The notes beneath the pieces are model-generated. The model was not told the DNA's origin. It saw nothing but the letters and a program-made list of their open reading frames with translations, and ran no database searches. Position numbers and translations under genes: made by a program. A DNA stretch of 64,000 nucleotides from Parietaria judaica. Taxonomy: Eukaryota; Streptophyta; Magnoliopsida; Rosales; Urticaceae. Positions 23,356-34,428 of the stretch are shown here, piece after piece (the stretch's first letter is position 1; each line of letters begins with the position of its first letter). The stretch is taken from the NCBI GenBank assembly GCA_954871525.1, contig OX940861.1:12322842-12386841 (forward strand), given 5' to 3'.

Positions 23356-24132
23356 TGTAGATGGCGATTTTCACCGCCCTTTTCTAGTCACAAAGATAAT
23401 CATCAAATAATAGAAAAAACCACAACAATTGATGAATATCTCTGTTTTATTATATTTTCCGAAAATGAGCTCGGTTTTCTTCCGTTGAATAGCTGGACAG
23501 ATGAAGGATCACGAGCCTCGAGCTTCTCTCAGTTTCCTTAGCCTTTTCTATTACAAGAATTCTTTTCTCTTTCCGGGATTTTTTCCCTATTTTTCCGAAC
23601 CTTTACAAATGAGGTTTATCTTGCCTTTTATAGAGTTTACAATGTCTTCCTCTCGCATCCTTCCCGCCTTTTTCTCTTTAATCATTCGCTTTCTGGCGTG
23701 ATTTGAGGGCAGCATGGTTAATCCCTGCTTTATGTCATTTCCGAGCAGGCTGCCGTTATGGGTAGGTGCGCCTCATTAAATGCGCATCCCATCAGCCGTC
23801 ATTCGGCTCTGCAAGCCTCGTCGCTGGTGTTCTCATCGAGTGAGTAGGTCGGCTTCATTAAATGCACATCTCGTCAATGGTCATTCGGCCCTGCACAATC
23901 ATCATGACGAAATTCCTCGTCGGGTGCGATGGGACGCTTCATCGCAGCTTGCTTTCACGTTGCTGCGTCTCCTCGTGGATGAGCCTCCTCGGGGGTATTC
24001 TTCCTCGGGGATGTTCCTCCTCGGGGATAATCCCCCTCGGGTGATGAGCTTCCTCGCCTCACCTCATGTCGTTTATGGACAAAACGACACGAGTTGTGTT
24101 GAGGATGAATTTGACCAAATCCGACCTTAACA
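23356..24132 (-). repeat. 3' LTR of the Tat element
   Basis: 777 bp, TGTAGATGGCG to CCGACCTTAACA as written on the plus strand. Matches the copy at 30775-31552 except for about 25 mostly transitional differences. The polypurine tract lies immediately beyond 24132. Confidence 0.95.
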
Positions 24133-24383
24133 GTTAGTCCCCCATTTTATCAAGTGTATACACTTGGTAAAATAAAGTATAATTGTTTCGGAGATCGGCT
24201 CTAGCCGGCATTAGTTGGTTCCCGGTCGGTGATTGCTTCTTCGGCTCCTCGCGTGGCTATATTGCTAAACCACTTCCTTTCCTCGCAAGGCCTCCTTTGC
24301 TTCCCTCCTTGTTGTTTCCGCTCGCCCCTTTCGGGCTTGCTTGCCTGTTTATATTATATATATATACTTTTCTTTATATTTTT

Positions 24384-24550
24384 CTCGGCACCCTTAGTCG
24401 TATATTATGGATCTCGACATGTTTTGTCGGTCCGGGCTTGCTCGGCACCCTTAGTCGTATATGGATCTCGACATGTTTTGCCAGACCGGGCTTGCTCGGC
24501 ACCCTTAGCCGTATATATATTGTTATATATTATAATCTGCTCGGCATTCT
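24384..24550. repeat. Short tandem repeats in the Tat 3' untranslated region
   Basis: CTCGGCACCCTTAG recurs at 24384, 24441 and 24495, with a degraded copy (CTCGGCATTCTCA) at 24540. The units are 54-57 bp and share GGATCTCGACATGTTTTG. Tat-lineage elements are known for tandem arrays between pol and the 3' LTR. Confidence 0.85.
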
Positions 24551-24767
24551 CACCAGTGTATACGTAGACATATATAAATTACCTCCTCCTCGAATCTGTG
24601 ATAAAGAAAAAGGGGTCATGCATAACAGAAAACTTCAAATTAGTTCAACAAAAGTCGAGGCCAAGCAAAAATAGCCCCGAACAAGGGGGGGTTGGGACTT
24701 CCCCAACTGGTAAGAAGAAAAGATAAGATATGCGAGCATGAAAAGAGAGAGGATCAGCGAAATGAGG

Positions 24768-27700
24768 CTACTGGTAGAACTTTTTCAAGTGCTTCACGTT
24801 CCAACTCCGTATTACTTTTGCTCCCTCTGCATTCCTGAGCTCATAGACTCCCGGCTTGACGACGTTGGTAACTATTTAAGGGCCTTCCCAGGTCTGCCCT
24901 AGCTTTCCAGCATTTGCCTCGGCGGTGTTCTGGAAGACTCGTCGGAGGACCATTTCTCCGACTCTGAACCTTCTCGAGCGCGCTTTCTTGTTGTAAAAAC
25001 GCGCGATCGTGTTCTGATAGTTGGCAATGTGCTCGCTCGCTCGCGCTTCTCGTCGATGTGGTCGAGCCGATGGAGGAGATTTTGTTCATTATCCTCCTCG
25101 CTGTTGGGGGCTAGCGTCCGACGAAGGCTCAGGATGTCAACCTCCGTTGGGATCACAGCCTCCACCCCGAAGGCCAAGGCGAAGGGCGTCTCGTCGGTCG
25201 CGGAATGAGGGGTTGTTCGATAATCCCATAGCACTCCCGGCAGCTCGTCCGCCCACAACCCTTTCTTTTCGCCAAGCCTCCTCTTGATGTTGTCGACGAT
25301 GGTTCGGTTGACCGCCTCGGCGTTCCCGTTGCCTTGGGGGTATCGCGGAGTTGATGTGTTGAGTTTTATCCTCCATCGCTTGCAGAAATCTCCGAACATC
25401 TTTGAGATGAACTGGGACCCGTTATCAGCGATTATCTCCCTGGGCAATCCGAAGCGAGTAATCACGTTCTTCCAAACGTAGCTTTCGACATCAGAATCCT
25501 TGATGTTGGCGTATGCTTCAGCCTCCGTCCATTTGGTGAAGAAATCCGTGACGACGAGCATGAACCTCTTCTGCCGCGTGCCGATGGGCATGGGGCCGAC
25601 GATGTCCATCGACCACTTCATGAAAGGGTAAGGAACCGAGACCACGGAAAGTTCTTCGGCCGGACAGTTGATCGCTGGCGCGTGCCGCTGGCATTTCTCG
25701 CATCTCTTGGCGTGGCTGATGCAATCGGCGACTATGGTTTCCCAAAAGAAACCTTGCCGCTTAGTCTTTCTAAGCAAGGATCGCCCGCCAGAGTGATTTC
25801 CGTAGTCCCCGCTATGGATCTCTCGCATAACGTACTCGGCCTCTTTCTTGCCAAGGCATCTTAGGTAGGGACCCACGAAGCTTTTTCGATAAAGTATGTT
25901 ATCGAGGACGGTGTACCTGGAGCTTTTCGACTTGATCTTTCGGGACTCTTGCAGATCTTCGGGCAACATTCCTTCAAGAATGTACCTTTGGAGGGGCGTC
26001 CTCCAATCTTCTATTTCGTCGTCGTCTACAACTCCCCGCTCCCCGTCTCCGTCCTCGTTGTCTTCGATCTCGTTTATGTTAGCCTCGCCCGCATTTGCCT
26101 CATCGGCCTCTTTTTTCCCTCTAGCTTTCTTCTTCGCAGGGCCTTCCTCCCTCCGGATGCTTGGCTTCTCCACCGTCTCCACCGTGACCGACCTCAGTTC
26201 TCCGACTTCAGACGTAGAGCCCAGGCCTGCCAGCGCGTCGATGTGGGTGTTGTCTCCCCGCGTCACCTGTGTCAGGCTGAAGTAGTCGAACTTCCTTGAG
26301 AGAGCATCGACCACTCCTGCGTAAGCCTCCATTCGTTCGTCGTTTTTCTCGTATTCCCCGTTCACTTGCTTTACCACCAACTGCGAATCTGAGAAAGCGT
26401 GCAAGTTCTTTGCCCCGATTGCTAAGGATGATTGCATCCCGATGATGAGCGCTTCATACTCCTACTCGTTGTTGGTGGAGCGATAGGCGAGGCGATAGGC
26501 TTTTTCTATCACGTCTCCCATAGGGGAGATGATTCTGATCCCCACTCCAGATCCTTGTGCTGTCGCGGATCCGTCGACTTGTAGCTTCCAGATGCCGGCC
26601 TCGTCGCTCGGGTCCACCGGCTCCTTTGGCAACTCGATGAGGAAATCTGCGAGCACTTGAGACTTGAGGCTCGTCCGAAGCTTGTACTCAATGTCGTACG
26701 CTCCCAGTTTTATAGACCACTTCGTGATCCTCCCCGACTGGCTCGGGTCATGGATGATAGTACGGATTGGTCTGTCGGTCATGACGACGATGGTGTGGGC
26801 TTGGAAGTGATGCTTCAATCTTTCCGACGCGTCGTATACTGCCAAAGCGAGCTTCTCGGGTTGAGGGTACCTTGTCTCGGCATCGAGGAGCTTCCTGCTG
26901 ATGTAGGAAACTGGCTTCTGCTCCCCATCCTCCTCTCGCACAAGCACTTGGCTGATTGCGTGGTTAGAAACGGCGATGTATAAGTACAAAGGTTCCCCCG
27001 GCTTCGGCTTCGTCATGATGGGCGGCGACGACAGATATGACTTTAATGCCTGGAAGGCTTCCTCGCATTTCTTGGTCCACTCGAACTTCTTGTTCTTTCT
27101 TAGTAGTTCGTAGAAAAGGAGAGTCTTGTCGGCCGATCGCGAGATAAATCGGTTCAGAGCAGCGATCCTCCCGGTCAATCTCTAAATCTCTCGTCGATTT
27201 CGGGGCGGGGGCATACTCTTGATTGCCTCAATCTGCTTGGGGTCGGCCTCGACCCCTCGCCGAGTGACCATGTGGCCCAAGAACTTTCCCGAGGACATAC
27301 CGAAAGTGCACTTGGTGGGGTTCAGCTTCATCCCGTGCTGATTCAGGATCTCGAAACACTCCTCCAAGTGCTAGACGTGCGCCGCCGCCTTCAGGGATTT
27401 AACGACCATGTCGTCGATGTATACCTCCATGCTTTTCTCGATCAGTTTGTGGAACATCATTGTCACCAACCTCTGGTAAGTTGCTCCGGCGTTCTTCAGT
27501 CCGAAGGGCATGACTTTGTAGCAGTACGTGCCCCTCTCGCTGATGAAGGCGGTCTTCTCTTCGTCTTCCGGGTGCATCCTTATTTGGTGGTACCCGGAAT
27601 ACGCGTCCATGAAGCTGAGAAGCTCATAGCCGTGGGTGGCCTCGATGAGGCGATCTATATGCGGCATCGGGAAACTGTCTTTCGGGCAGGCTCGGTTGAG

Positions 27701-30700
27701 GTCGGTGAAGTCCACACAAACTCGCCATTTGCCGTTCTTTTTCTTTACGACGACTGTGTTAGCCAGCCATTCGGGATATTTTACCTCTCGAATGGTTCCC
27801 ATCGAGAGCAGCTTATCTACTTCGTCGTTGATGATCTTGTTCCTGTCGGGGGCCATCTTTCTCCTCTTTTGCACGACGGGTTTGTGCCTTGGATCGGTGT
27901 TGAGGCGATGGGTTGTTACCGAAGGGTCGATCCCCGGCATGTCATCATGAGACCAGACAAAACTCCCACGATTCTTCTTTAGGAGCTCGATTAGTCGTGC
28001 TTTGGCATCTGGGTCGAGTTCCGCGCCCACACCGACGGTCCTAGTAGGGTCGGACTCGTCGATGCAGACTCGCTCTACTTCTTTGATCTGCGCTCCCCCT
28101 TTTCTTTCCTCGGCATTCCCTGCCTCGATGTCTTCCGTGCTAAGTATCTTGGCTGTCCCGTCGGCGCTCTGCCTCCGCCCCTTACTCCGCCCGGGAAGTC
28201 TTGGGGAAGGCGTCACTAATTGCTATAAACCGGCCGGTTCACCCTTCTCCATCTGCTTGATTCCCTTCTCGGCAGTCATCGACTTGTGGTGCATCATGTA
28301 GCAGATTCGGTACGCGTCCCTGCTCCCTTTGAGTTCCTCAATTTCTCCTCCTTTTTTTCCCGGGAATTTTATGCTCTGGTGGTAAGTTGACGGCACGGCT
28401 CTCATGGAGTGGATCCAAGGACTCCCCAAGATAATGTTGAAGTGTGACGGGACATTTAGCACCATAAACTCCGTCATCCGGTTGACGCTCCCTGCGCGGA
28501 CCTGGAGGTGGACCGTCCCCATCGAGACGGCGACGTCCCCGTTGAAACCCGATACCTTGCGGGGTCGTCCCCCTATCGTGAGTCCCTCGATGCCCATCTT
28601 CAACAAGCATTCATAGAAAATGACGTCGATCGAGCTTCCGTTGTCAACAAGGATGCGGCAAACCTCGCATCCACCGCTGTTGAGTTCGAGGACCAGAGCG
28701 TCGTCGTGCATATCAGCATAGTCCTCGTTCTCCACGAACTCTATCCTCGCGCCTGTGGCGCCCATCTTCACGTCTTCTTGACCGTGCTCCTTCCCCCTTC
28801 GCTGATAAGCTTTTATGCTGTTGACCGAATCCTCGCAGAACCGCGATCCGCCCATGATCACCTCGATTCTCGTTCTCGAGGCCGGTCGGTCTTCCTCGTC
28901 ACGCCTTGCCGGTGGCGGCTCGATCGCCAGGTTTCTCTTTGCCCCGTCTCGGCCGTTCCCCCCGTCGTTTGTAGGTTCTTCTTGTCGGCCCTGCCATGCC
29001 CTGTTCCTGTTTTTCCAAGGCACGGAAGGTTTGTACGTGAGGTCTTTGATCTCCCCCAGCGCGTATCTTCTCTAGAGCTCCTTCTTCAGCATGGCACAAT
29101 CTTCAGTGGCATGGCCATTTTAGTTGTGGTAAGCGCAGAATTTGCTCATATCCTTCGGCCAAAACTTCGTCCCGAAGCCTCCTCGGCCTCCTGAGAAACC
29201 CCCTCGGCTTCCGGACCCCGAGAATCCTCCTCGGTTTTCAGCAAAACTCCCTCGGTCGTTGGAAAATCCTCCTCGGTTCCCCGGGTATTCTCCTCAATCA
29301 TCAGAAAATCGCCCTCGGTCTTCCGAGAATCCTCCTCGATCATCAGAGAATCTTCCTCGGTTCTCCGAGGATCCTCCTCGATCATCAGAGAATCTTCCTC
29401 GGTTCTCCGAGGATCCTCCTTGGTGGTGGTTTCTCCAATCATAGTCGCGGTCTTTGTGCTCATCCACCTGATATACTTCTTGCCTCGGAGCTTCCCGGCC
29501 TCGTCGCTCATCGGAATTCCTTCGGTCTTCTTCTCCCTTCCTCGCTCTGGATGACGGGGCGTCTCCTCCGTCCCCGCTCTCCCTTTTTTCATGCTGCCTC
29601 CCTTTGCTTCCAGCTTTGTGGATCTTCTTCTGGGACAGAGTCTCTTCCTCTATTTCCATGAAGAGCGTCGCCCTATGGAGCGCGTCCTCGATCGTCGACG
29701 GGCGCATCTTTATTAACTCCTCACGGAAAGGGGCCAAATACCTCAGTCCGTGCTTTAGCGCCTGGATTGCGACGACGCTATCGAGCCCCTGGATTCTGAC
29801 CATGACGTCTTTGAACTTTCCGACGTACTGTCGGAGAGTTTCTTCTCGCCACTGCGAGAGGTTCCACAGGGTCGTAACGGCCGCCTCGTTCTGTACGTAC
29901 ATTGAGTAGTGCCGCAGGAAACATGCGACGAGCTCATCGGAGTAGCCGATGGATTGCGATGGTATTTTAGCGAACCAATCGCTCGCCGGGCCTTGCAAGC
30001 TCTCGACGAAAAGATGACACAGGATAGCCTCTAGCTTCGTCTCCTCGCCGCCTATACGCTCCGTAGCGATCCGAAATGACTTCACGTGGGTGTTTGGATC
30101 CGAAGTTCCTTTGTACTGCGAGAGCCTGGCCTTTGGCAATTCTCCTAGCTCCACGCTGCGGATTTTTGCCGAGAAAGAAGTCACCCTGGCCTCCCTGACG
30201 AACCTATCAATTTCGGGCGCCGCGCTCGTGGCTTTATGCACCTGTGAGGCCACGTATCCCATTTTTGCCTCAATGCTTGAGGATATTTCCCTCATCGCTC
30301 TCCGGACCTCCTCCTGTATCGTCTCCGCTATGGTGGTTGTCAAGCCTCCCGGCGGGTTCGTTGTGTTCGCCGGTGTCATGCCGGCGGCATTGAAGAGATC
30401 CCTAATGATCGGCGGCGCTTGAGGCGTCAGGTTACCTTGCTCTCCCTCGGCTATAACTCCACCCTCTCCCCGAGCCGAAGATCCCGCGATCGTGCTCTCC
30501 GGGCCTTCTCTTCTTTGACTCGCGCGCTCCAGAAGAGCAGTAAGTCGTCTGTTCCGCTCCTCCTGTTCTTCCGCCTTTCTGGCCGCCTCCTCGGCCACCC
30601 GTGTCGCCTCCATCACTCTCGCGTTGGCTTCGGCCAACTGCCGCTGGAGTCTTTCCATGGCTGGGACTTCGTCCCCTTCTACAGTGATGACGTTGTCGCT

Positions 30701-30709
30701 CGACGACAT
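24768..30709 (-). pseudogene. gag-pol reading frame of the Tat element, interrupted by stops
   Basis: A single frame opens at 30709 (MSSSDNVITVEG) and keeps the same register down to about 25045. It is interrupted only by stop codons at 29294, 29120, 29072, 28223, 27371, 27182 and 26462 (lowest base of each). Domains: gag with RGGFSED repeats and a zinc knuckle (CAYHN...GHATEDC); protease with VDNGSS; RT with YIDDM; RNase H; archaeal-type RNase H (KLQVDGSATAQGSGVGI, SDSQLVVKQVNGEYE); integrase HHCC and D,D,E core (WSMDIVGP, ADNGSQF, GNAEAVNR). A frameshift falls in a GAGC microsatellite at about 25031-25044. The shifted frame then runs to a natural end at 24768, with one more stop at 24876. 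The copy cannot make a full polyprotein. Confidence 0.9.
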
Positions 30710-30774
30710 CTCGCTCCTTCAAATTCCTGGCTGTGAGTTAGAAAGAAAACAAAGCCCCTCGGTGGGCGCCAAAC

Positions 30775-31552
30775 TGTAGAGGGCGATTTTCACCGTCATT
30801 TTCCAGTCACAAAGATAATCATCAAATAACAGAAAAAACCACAACAATTGATGAATATCTCTGTTTTATTATATTTTCCGAAAATGAGCTCGGTTTTCTT
30901 CCGTTGAATAGCTGGACAGATGAAGGATCATGAGCCTCAAGCTTCTCTCAGTTTCCTTAGCCTTTTCTATTACAAGAATTCTTTTCTCTTTCCGGGCCTT
31001 TTTTCCCTATTTTTCCGAACCTTTACAAATGAGGCTTATCTTGCCTTTTATAGAGTTTACAATGCCTTCCCCTCGCATCCTTCCCGCCTTTTTCTCTTTA
31101 ATCATTCGCTTTCTGGCGTGATTTGAGGGCAGCATGGTTAATCCCTGCTTTATGTCACTTCCGAGCACGCTGCCGTTATGGGTAGGTGCGCCTCATTAAA
31201 TGCGCATCCCGTCAGCCGTCATTCGGCTCTGTAAGCCTCATCACTGGTGTTCTCATCGAGTGAGTAGGTCGGCTTTATTAAATGCACATCTCGTCAATGG
31301 TCATTCGGCCCTGCACAATCATCATGACGAAATTCCTCGTCGGGTGCGATGGGACGCTTCATCGCAGCTTGCTTTCACGTGGCTGCGTCTCCTCGTGGAT
31401 GAGCCTCCTCGGGGGTATTCTTCCTCGGGGATGTTCCTCCTCGGGGATAATCGCCCTCGGGTGATGAACTTCCTCGCCTCCCCTCATGTCGTTTATGGAC
31501 AAAACGACACGAGTTGTGTTGAGGATGGATTTGACTAAATCCGACCTTAACA
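30775..31552 (-). repeat. 5' LTR of the Tat element
   Basis: 778 bp, the partner of 23356-24132. The primer-binding region reads GTTTGGCGCCCACCGAGG directly after the LTR on the minus strand. The complementary tRNA was not identified. Confidence 0.95.
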
Positions 31553-32159
31553 TCTATGACCAAGCTACCCTTTTCTGTTGACTATCATGTTCCCAAAACA
31601 GCAGCATTGAGAACGACAGTAAAATGTGCTCTTTTACAGTTAAATCAAAGAACAATCAAGTCAACAGTCCAGGCTCGAGGTCACTCAAGACTTAGATCGA
31701 ATATTCATTTGATCATTAACTAGTGACTCAACTCCAAATTGTCACTGGCGGTCTTATATAACAACTTCCGGAGTTTAAGTCAGGTCTATTCTAGTATGAA
31801 GCCGCTTCATACTCAATGCACTTTTAGTGAGTGACACACACACTTAATCCAGAATAGGATTATCACTTAGTCACATTAATGACCTTATACGATTAATGGG
31901 CTCCCACCCAGTTAATTAGGTCACAGACATTTTAAGTTCATTTATTATGATTATTAATTCTTCATCACATTGACTCGGTTGTGATAGTAATAACATAATT
32001 GCATCCTCTATGAACTATGGAACAAACATTCTATTTTACTCTACCATAAACTATAATAAGATTAACATAATAAGTAACATCTTTTATTCAACGACTTTGG
32101 TCAAAATCTTTTACAATTAGGGAAATGACAGCTTGTTTAAGGAAGCATGTCCAACACAG

Positions 32160-33957
32160 CCGGGGATGTCGTAAATATTTATGTGTCATCAAACTAAGCC
32201 TCGAGGTTCTCCTTCATCTCAAGCTCTAAGGGCTTTAGGATCGACTCTTGTTCTTTGTTGTCGGCCTCGTTTTCCCAACGAATTTGACGACCTCATAGTA
32301 AAAAGAAAACGGTCAAGTCATTTCCATAACATAACACTTCCCCGAGCACGTTAAGCCAGGTTATTCCAAGGATCACGTCGAATCCATCTATCGACAATAT
32401 ATCACGAAGCAATTTGTGACGAAGTTCACCCCTTGGATTCTCATCGGGATATTGTTGCAATCTTTTATCGCGAGTCGTCCACCATTTGGAAGGCCCACCG
32501 AGAGTCTGGGCTTCTTTATGATGGGTAACCTGAGTCATGTGACAAAATCTCGACGAATGAAATTATGCGAACTTCTCGCGTTGAGAAGCATCCATCCTTC
32601 GTCGTCGCCACCTTGTTCCTAACTTTGATAGTTTTTGCCTTTTTTGTTTCTATAAACGCACATGATGAAATGAAAGCGGACTCGATCTCCTCATCGGTGA
32701 AGTCTTCATCTCTTACTTCGACACCGTTCTCGACAATAACTATGTGAGAAAGTATTGTCTTATAAATGTGTCCGCGAGTGAATTTCTCGTCACAATTGAA
32801 GCATAGTCTTTTTTTCCTTTCCTCGCATCCATTTCCGTGTACGTGAGCTTATTCCATTTTTTTTGGCGCTCTTCCTCCTCCCGATTTTGCTTCGGTCACC
32901 CGGTTCCGGTTGGTGTTCCGGTTGGTTCCTGACACGGATTCGGACCATGGTTCTCATAGAAGGACATCGACCCTTTGTCGTACAACATGCGGAACTCGTG
33001 TTTCTAGCGAATTTCAGCGTCTCGAATATTGAAGTAGGTCGTTGGTATTCAACCTCTCGGCTTAGTTCATCGGTTAGCCCAACGCAAAAGAGCCACATTT
33101 GTTCTTGATTAGAGAGATCGAGATGTTTGTTGTTCAGCATGGTAAACACCTTGAATTAGGCGTCCGCCATCCTGTTTGTCTGAGGTTGGAAATTTCTCCG
33201 ATTGGATTCTTCGTGTCGAGTATGCCGAAACGGTCATTGCACACCGCTTTGAATTCTCGCCACGTAAGGTGACTGTCAACCAAATTACAAAACTTGATCG
33301 TACCATTTGTGAGTGGAATCGGGCAACGCTCCCCGAGCTTGTCGGACATTGGCATCGTCGTCGGTGATACATTGATCGGAAAAAATAGTCTTCGCACTTC
33401 CAGAGCCACACGGTCGGATTCGACCTTCATTCCCCATCGAATATAGGAAAGTCTCCCCATGGAATGAGAGAGTTTCCCTCCGGTTTGCTCTGGCCACTCC
33501 CGGTTATAATTCCCATTATATTTTTCCTTCCGTGCGCAGTCGTCATTTGGAGTCCTCATCCAATCGTCGTATCTCGCATCACTTGGACTACACGGAATAT
33601 TTGGATAGACTGAACTCCCTTCGCCCCTAATATTGCTCTTTTGCGAGAATTCACTTGGCCTTGGATTGGTCATCGTTCGTTCTGCTGACTCCCTTTATCG
33701 TGATTCGTTCCTTTCCAGTGAGGCTAAAATTTGCCCATCGTCTCGCCCAAAAGCTCAACTTTTCCTTCGACCCGTCCGAGTGCTCCCGAGACTCCGTGTA
33801 CCTTCTCCAAAATTCGCCATTCCGACGTTGTAACCTCTCCCGCCGTGATAGCCTTCTGAATTCCAATAGCTCGCACGAACTTCTCCCGCAACATTCTTTC
33901 GAGTGATTTTCATGCTACGAATAATCCTCTAGTTCCATGGAAACGCCATCCTCAGAT
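32160..33957 (-). pseudogene. Decayed Ty3/gypsy gag and protease, outer element of the nest
   Basis: Minus-strand pieces in shifting frames. Gag-like protein at about 33670-32790 (e.g. DSHLTWREFKAVCNDRFG, then NKHLDLSNQEQMWLFCVGL). A protease-type segment (DILSIDGFDVILGITWLNVLG) lies at about 32420-32330. This is the upstream half of the element whose RT/RNase H survives at 19790-21269. Confidence 0.75.
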
Positions 33958-33972
33958 GGCTCTGGTGCCAAA
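33958..33972 (-). other. Primer-binding site of the outer Ty3/gypsy element
   Basis: TTGGCACCAGAGCCA on the minus strand, a two-base variant of the initiator-Met tRNA site TTGGTATCAGAGCC, one base inside the LTR end. Confidence 0.6.
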
Positions 33973-33973
33973 A

Positions 33974-34428
33974 TGTTATATTCTTGGGATATTGACTTGA
34001 GTGATTGGGCGGTTCACTATTCATTGCCTCCTTGTTACTCCTCCCCATACTGTTGTCTTGTTGTTCACGCGCGTTTCCATAGAAGCCCTAGCTAGGGCTA
34101 TGCGAGATGAGAGAGAGAAACTAAGAGAAAATCTTCCTAAACCCTAATCTTACGTAGGATTAGAATTTACATTTAAAGTTATTTTTATTAATTAAAATAG
34201 CCTATATACAGGCTCCAACGAAATAAAAAAATCCCACAATGAGAAACCAACAATTACGAAAAGTTTCTAAAAAAGAAAACGACAAACGCAACATTTTATT
34301 GGACTAATAAAAACAGGTAAAAATAAAATAAAAAGACTCCTATCTTCGCTCCTAGCCAGTTGAAGTCGTGCTCGGTTCCTTCGCCCTCCTTTTGTACGTG
34401 ATACAGAATCGAGGATCCGTATCAAACA
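33974..34428 (-). repeat. 5' LTR of the outer Ty3/gypsy element
   Basis: About 455 bp, TGTTATATTC to GTATCAAACA as written on the plus strand, placed next to a tRNA-Met-like primer site. The matching 3' LTR is absent because the other end of the element is truncated at about 19790. Confidence 0.6.

Larger units (their letters stand above)
23356..31552 (-). mobile_element. Tat-type Ty3/gypsy LTR retrotransposon, nearly complete
   Basis: 8,197 bp, minus orientation, flanked by the 5-bp duplication TCTAT (23351-23355 and 31553-31557). LTRs at 23356-24132 and 30775-31552 start TG, end CA and differ at about 25 positions by eye (about 97% identity), so the insertion is fairly recent. The internal region carries gag, protease, RT, RNase H, a second archaeal-type RNase H and integrase in that order; the second RNase H is diagnostic of the Tat lineage. 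A purine-rich tract (AAAATGGGGGACTAAC) abuts the 3' LTR. A TTTGGCGCCCACCG primer-binding-like site abuts the 5' LTR. Confidence 0.93.
21270..32159 (-). mobile_element. LTR-like insertion (probable solo LTR, about 2.7 kb), itself split by the Tat element
   Basis: Splits the outer Ty3/gypsy element. CCGGG is present at both junctions (21265-21269 and 32160-32164), a candidate 5-bp target duplication. Read on the minus strand it begins near 32158 with TGTGTTGGACATGC, typical of LTR starts, and has a TATA box in CTATAAATACAAGAC (about 21785-21771) followed by a CT-rich leader. This would be U3 of about 2.1 kb and R-U5 of about 0.5 kb. No coding domain was found in its own sequence (21270-23355 and 31558-32159). 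The inner end lacks a clean CA, so a solo LTR of a copia-type element is a best guess. Confidence 0.5.

Noticed and set aside
29142..29444. Plus-strand proline-rich ORF (PPRSSENPPRF repeats)
   Set aside because: Antisense of the RGGFSED repeats in the Tat gag; no independent support.
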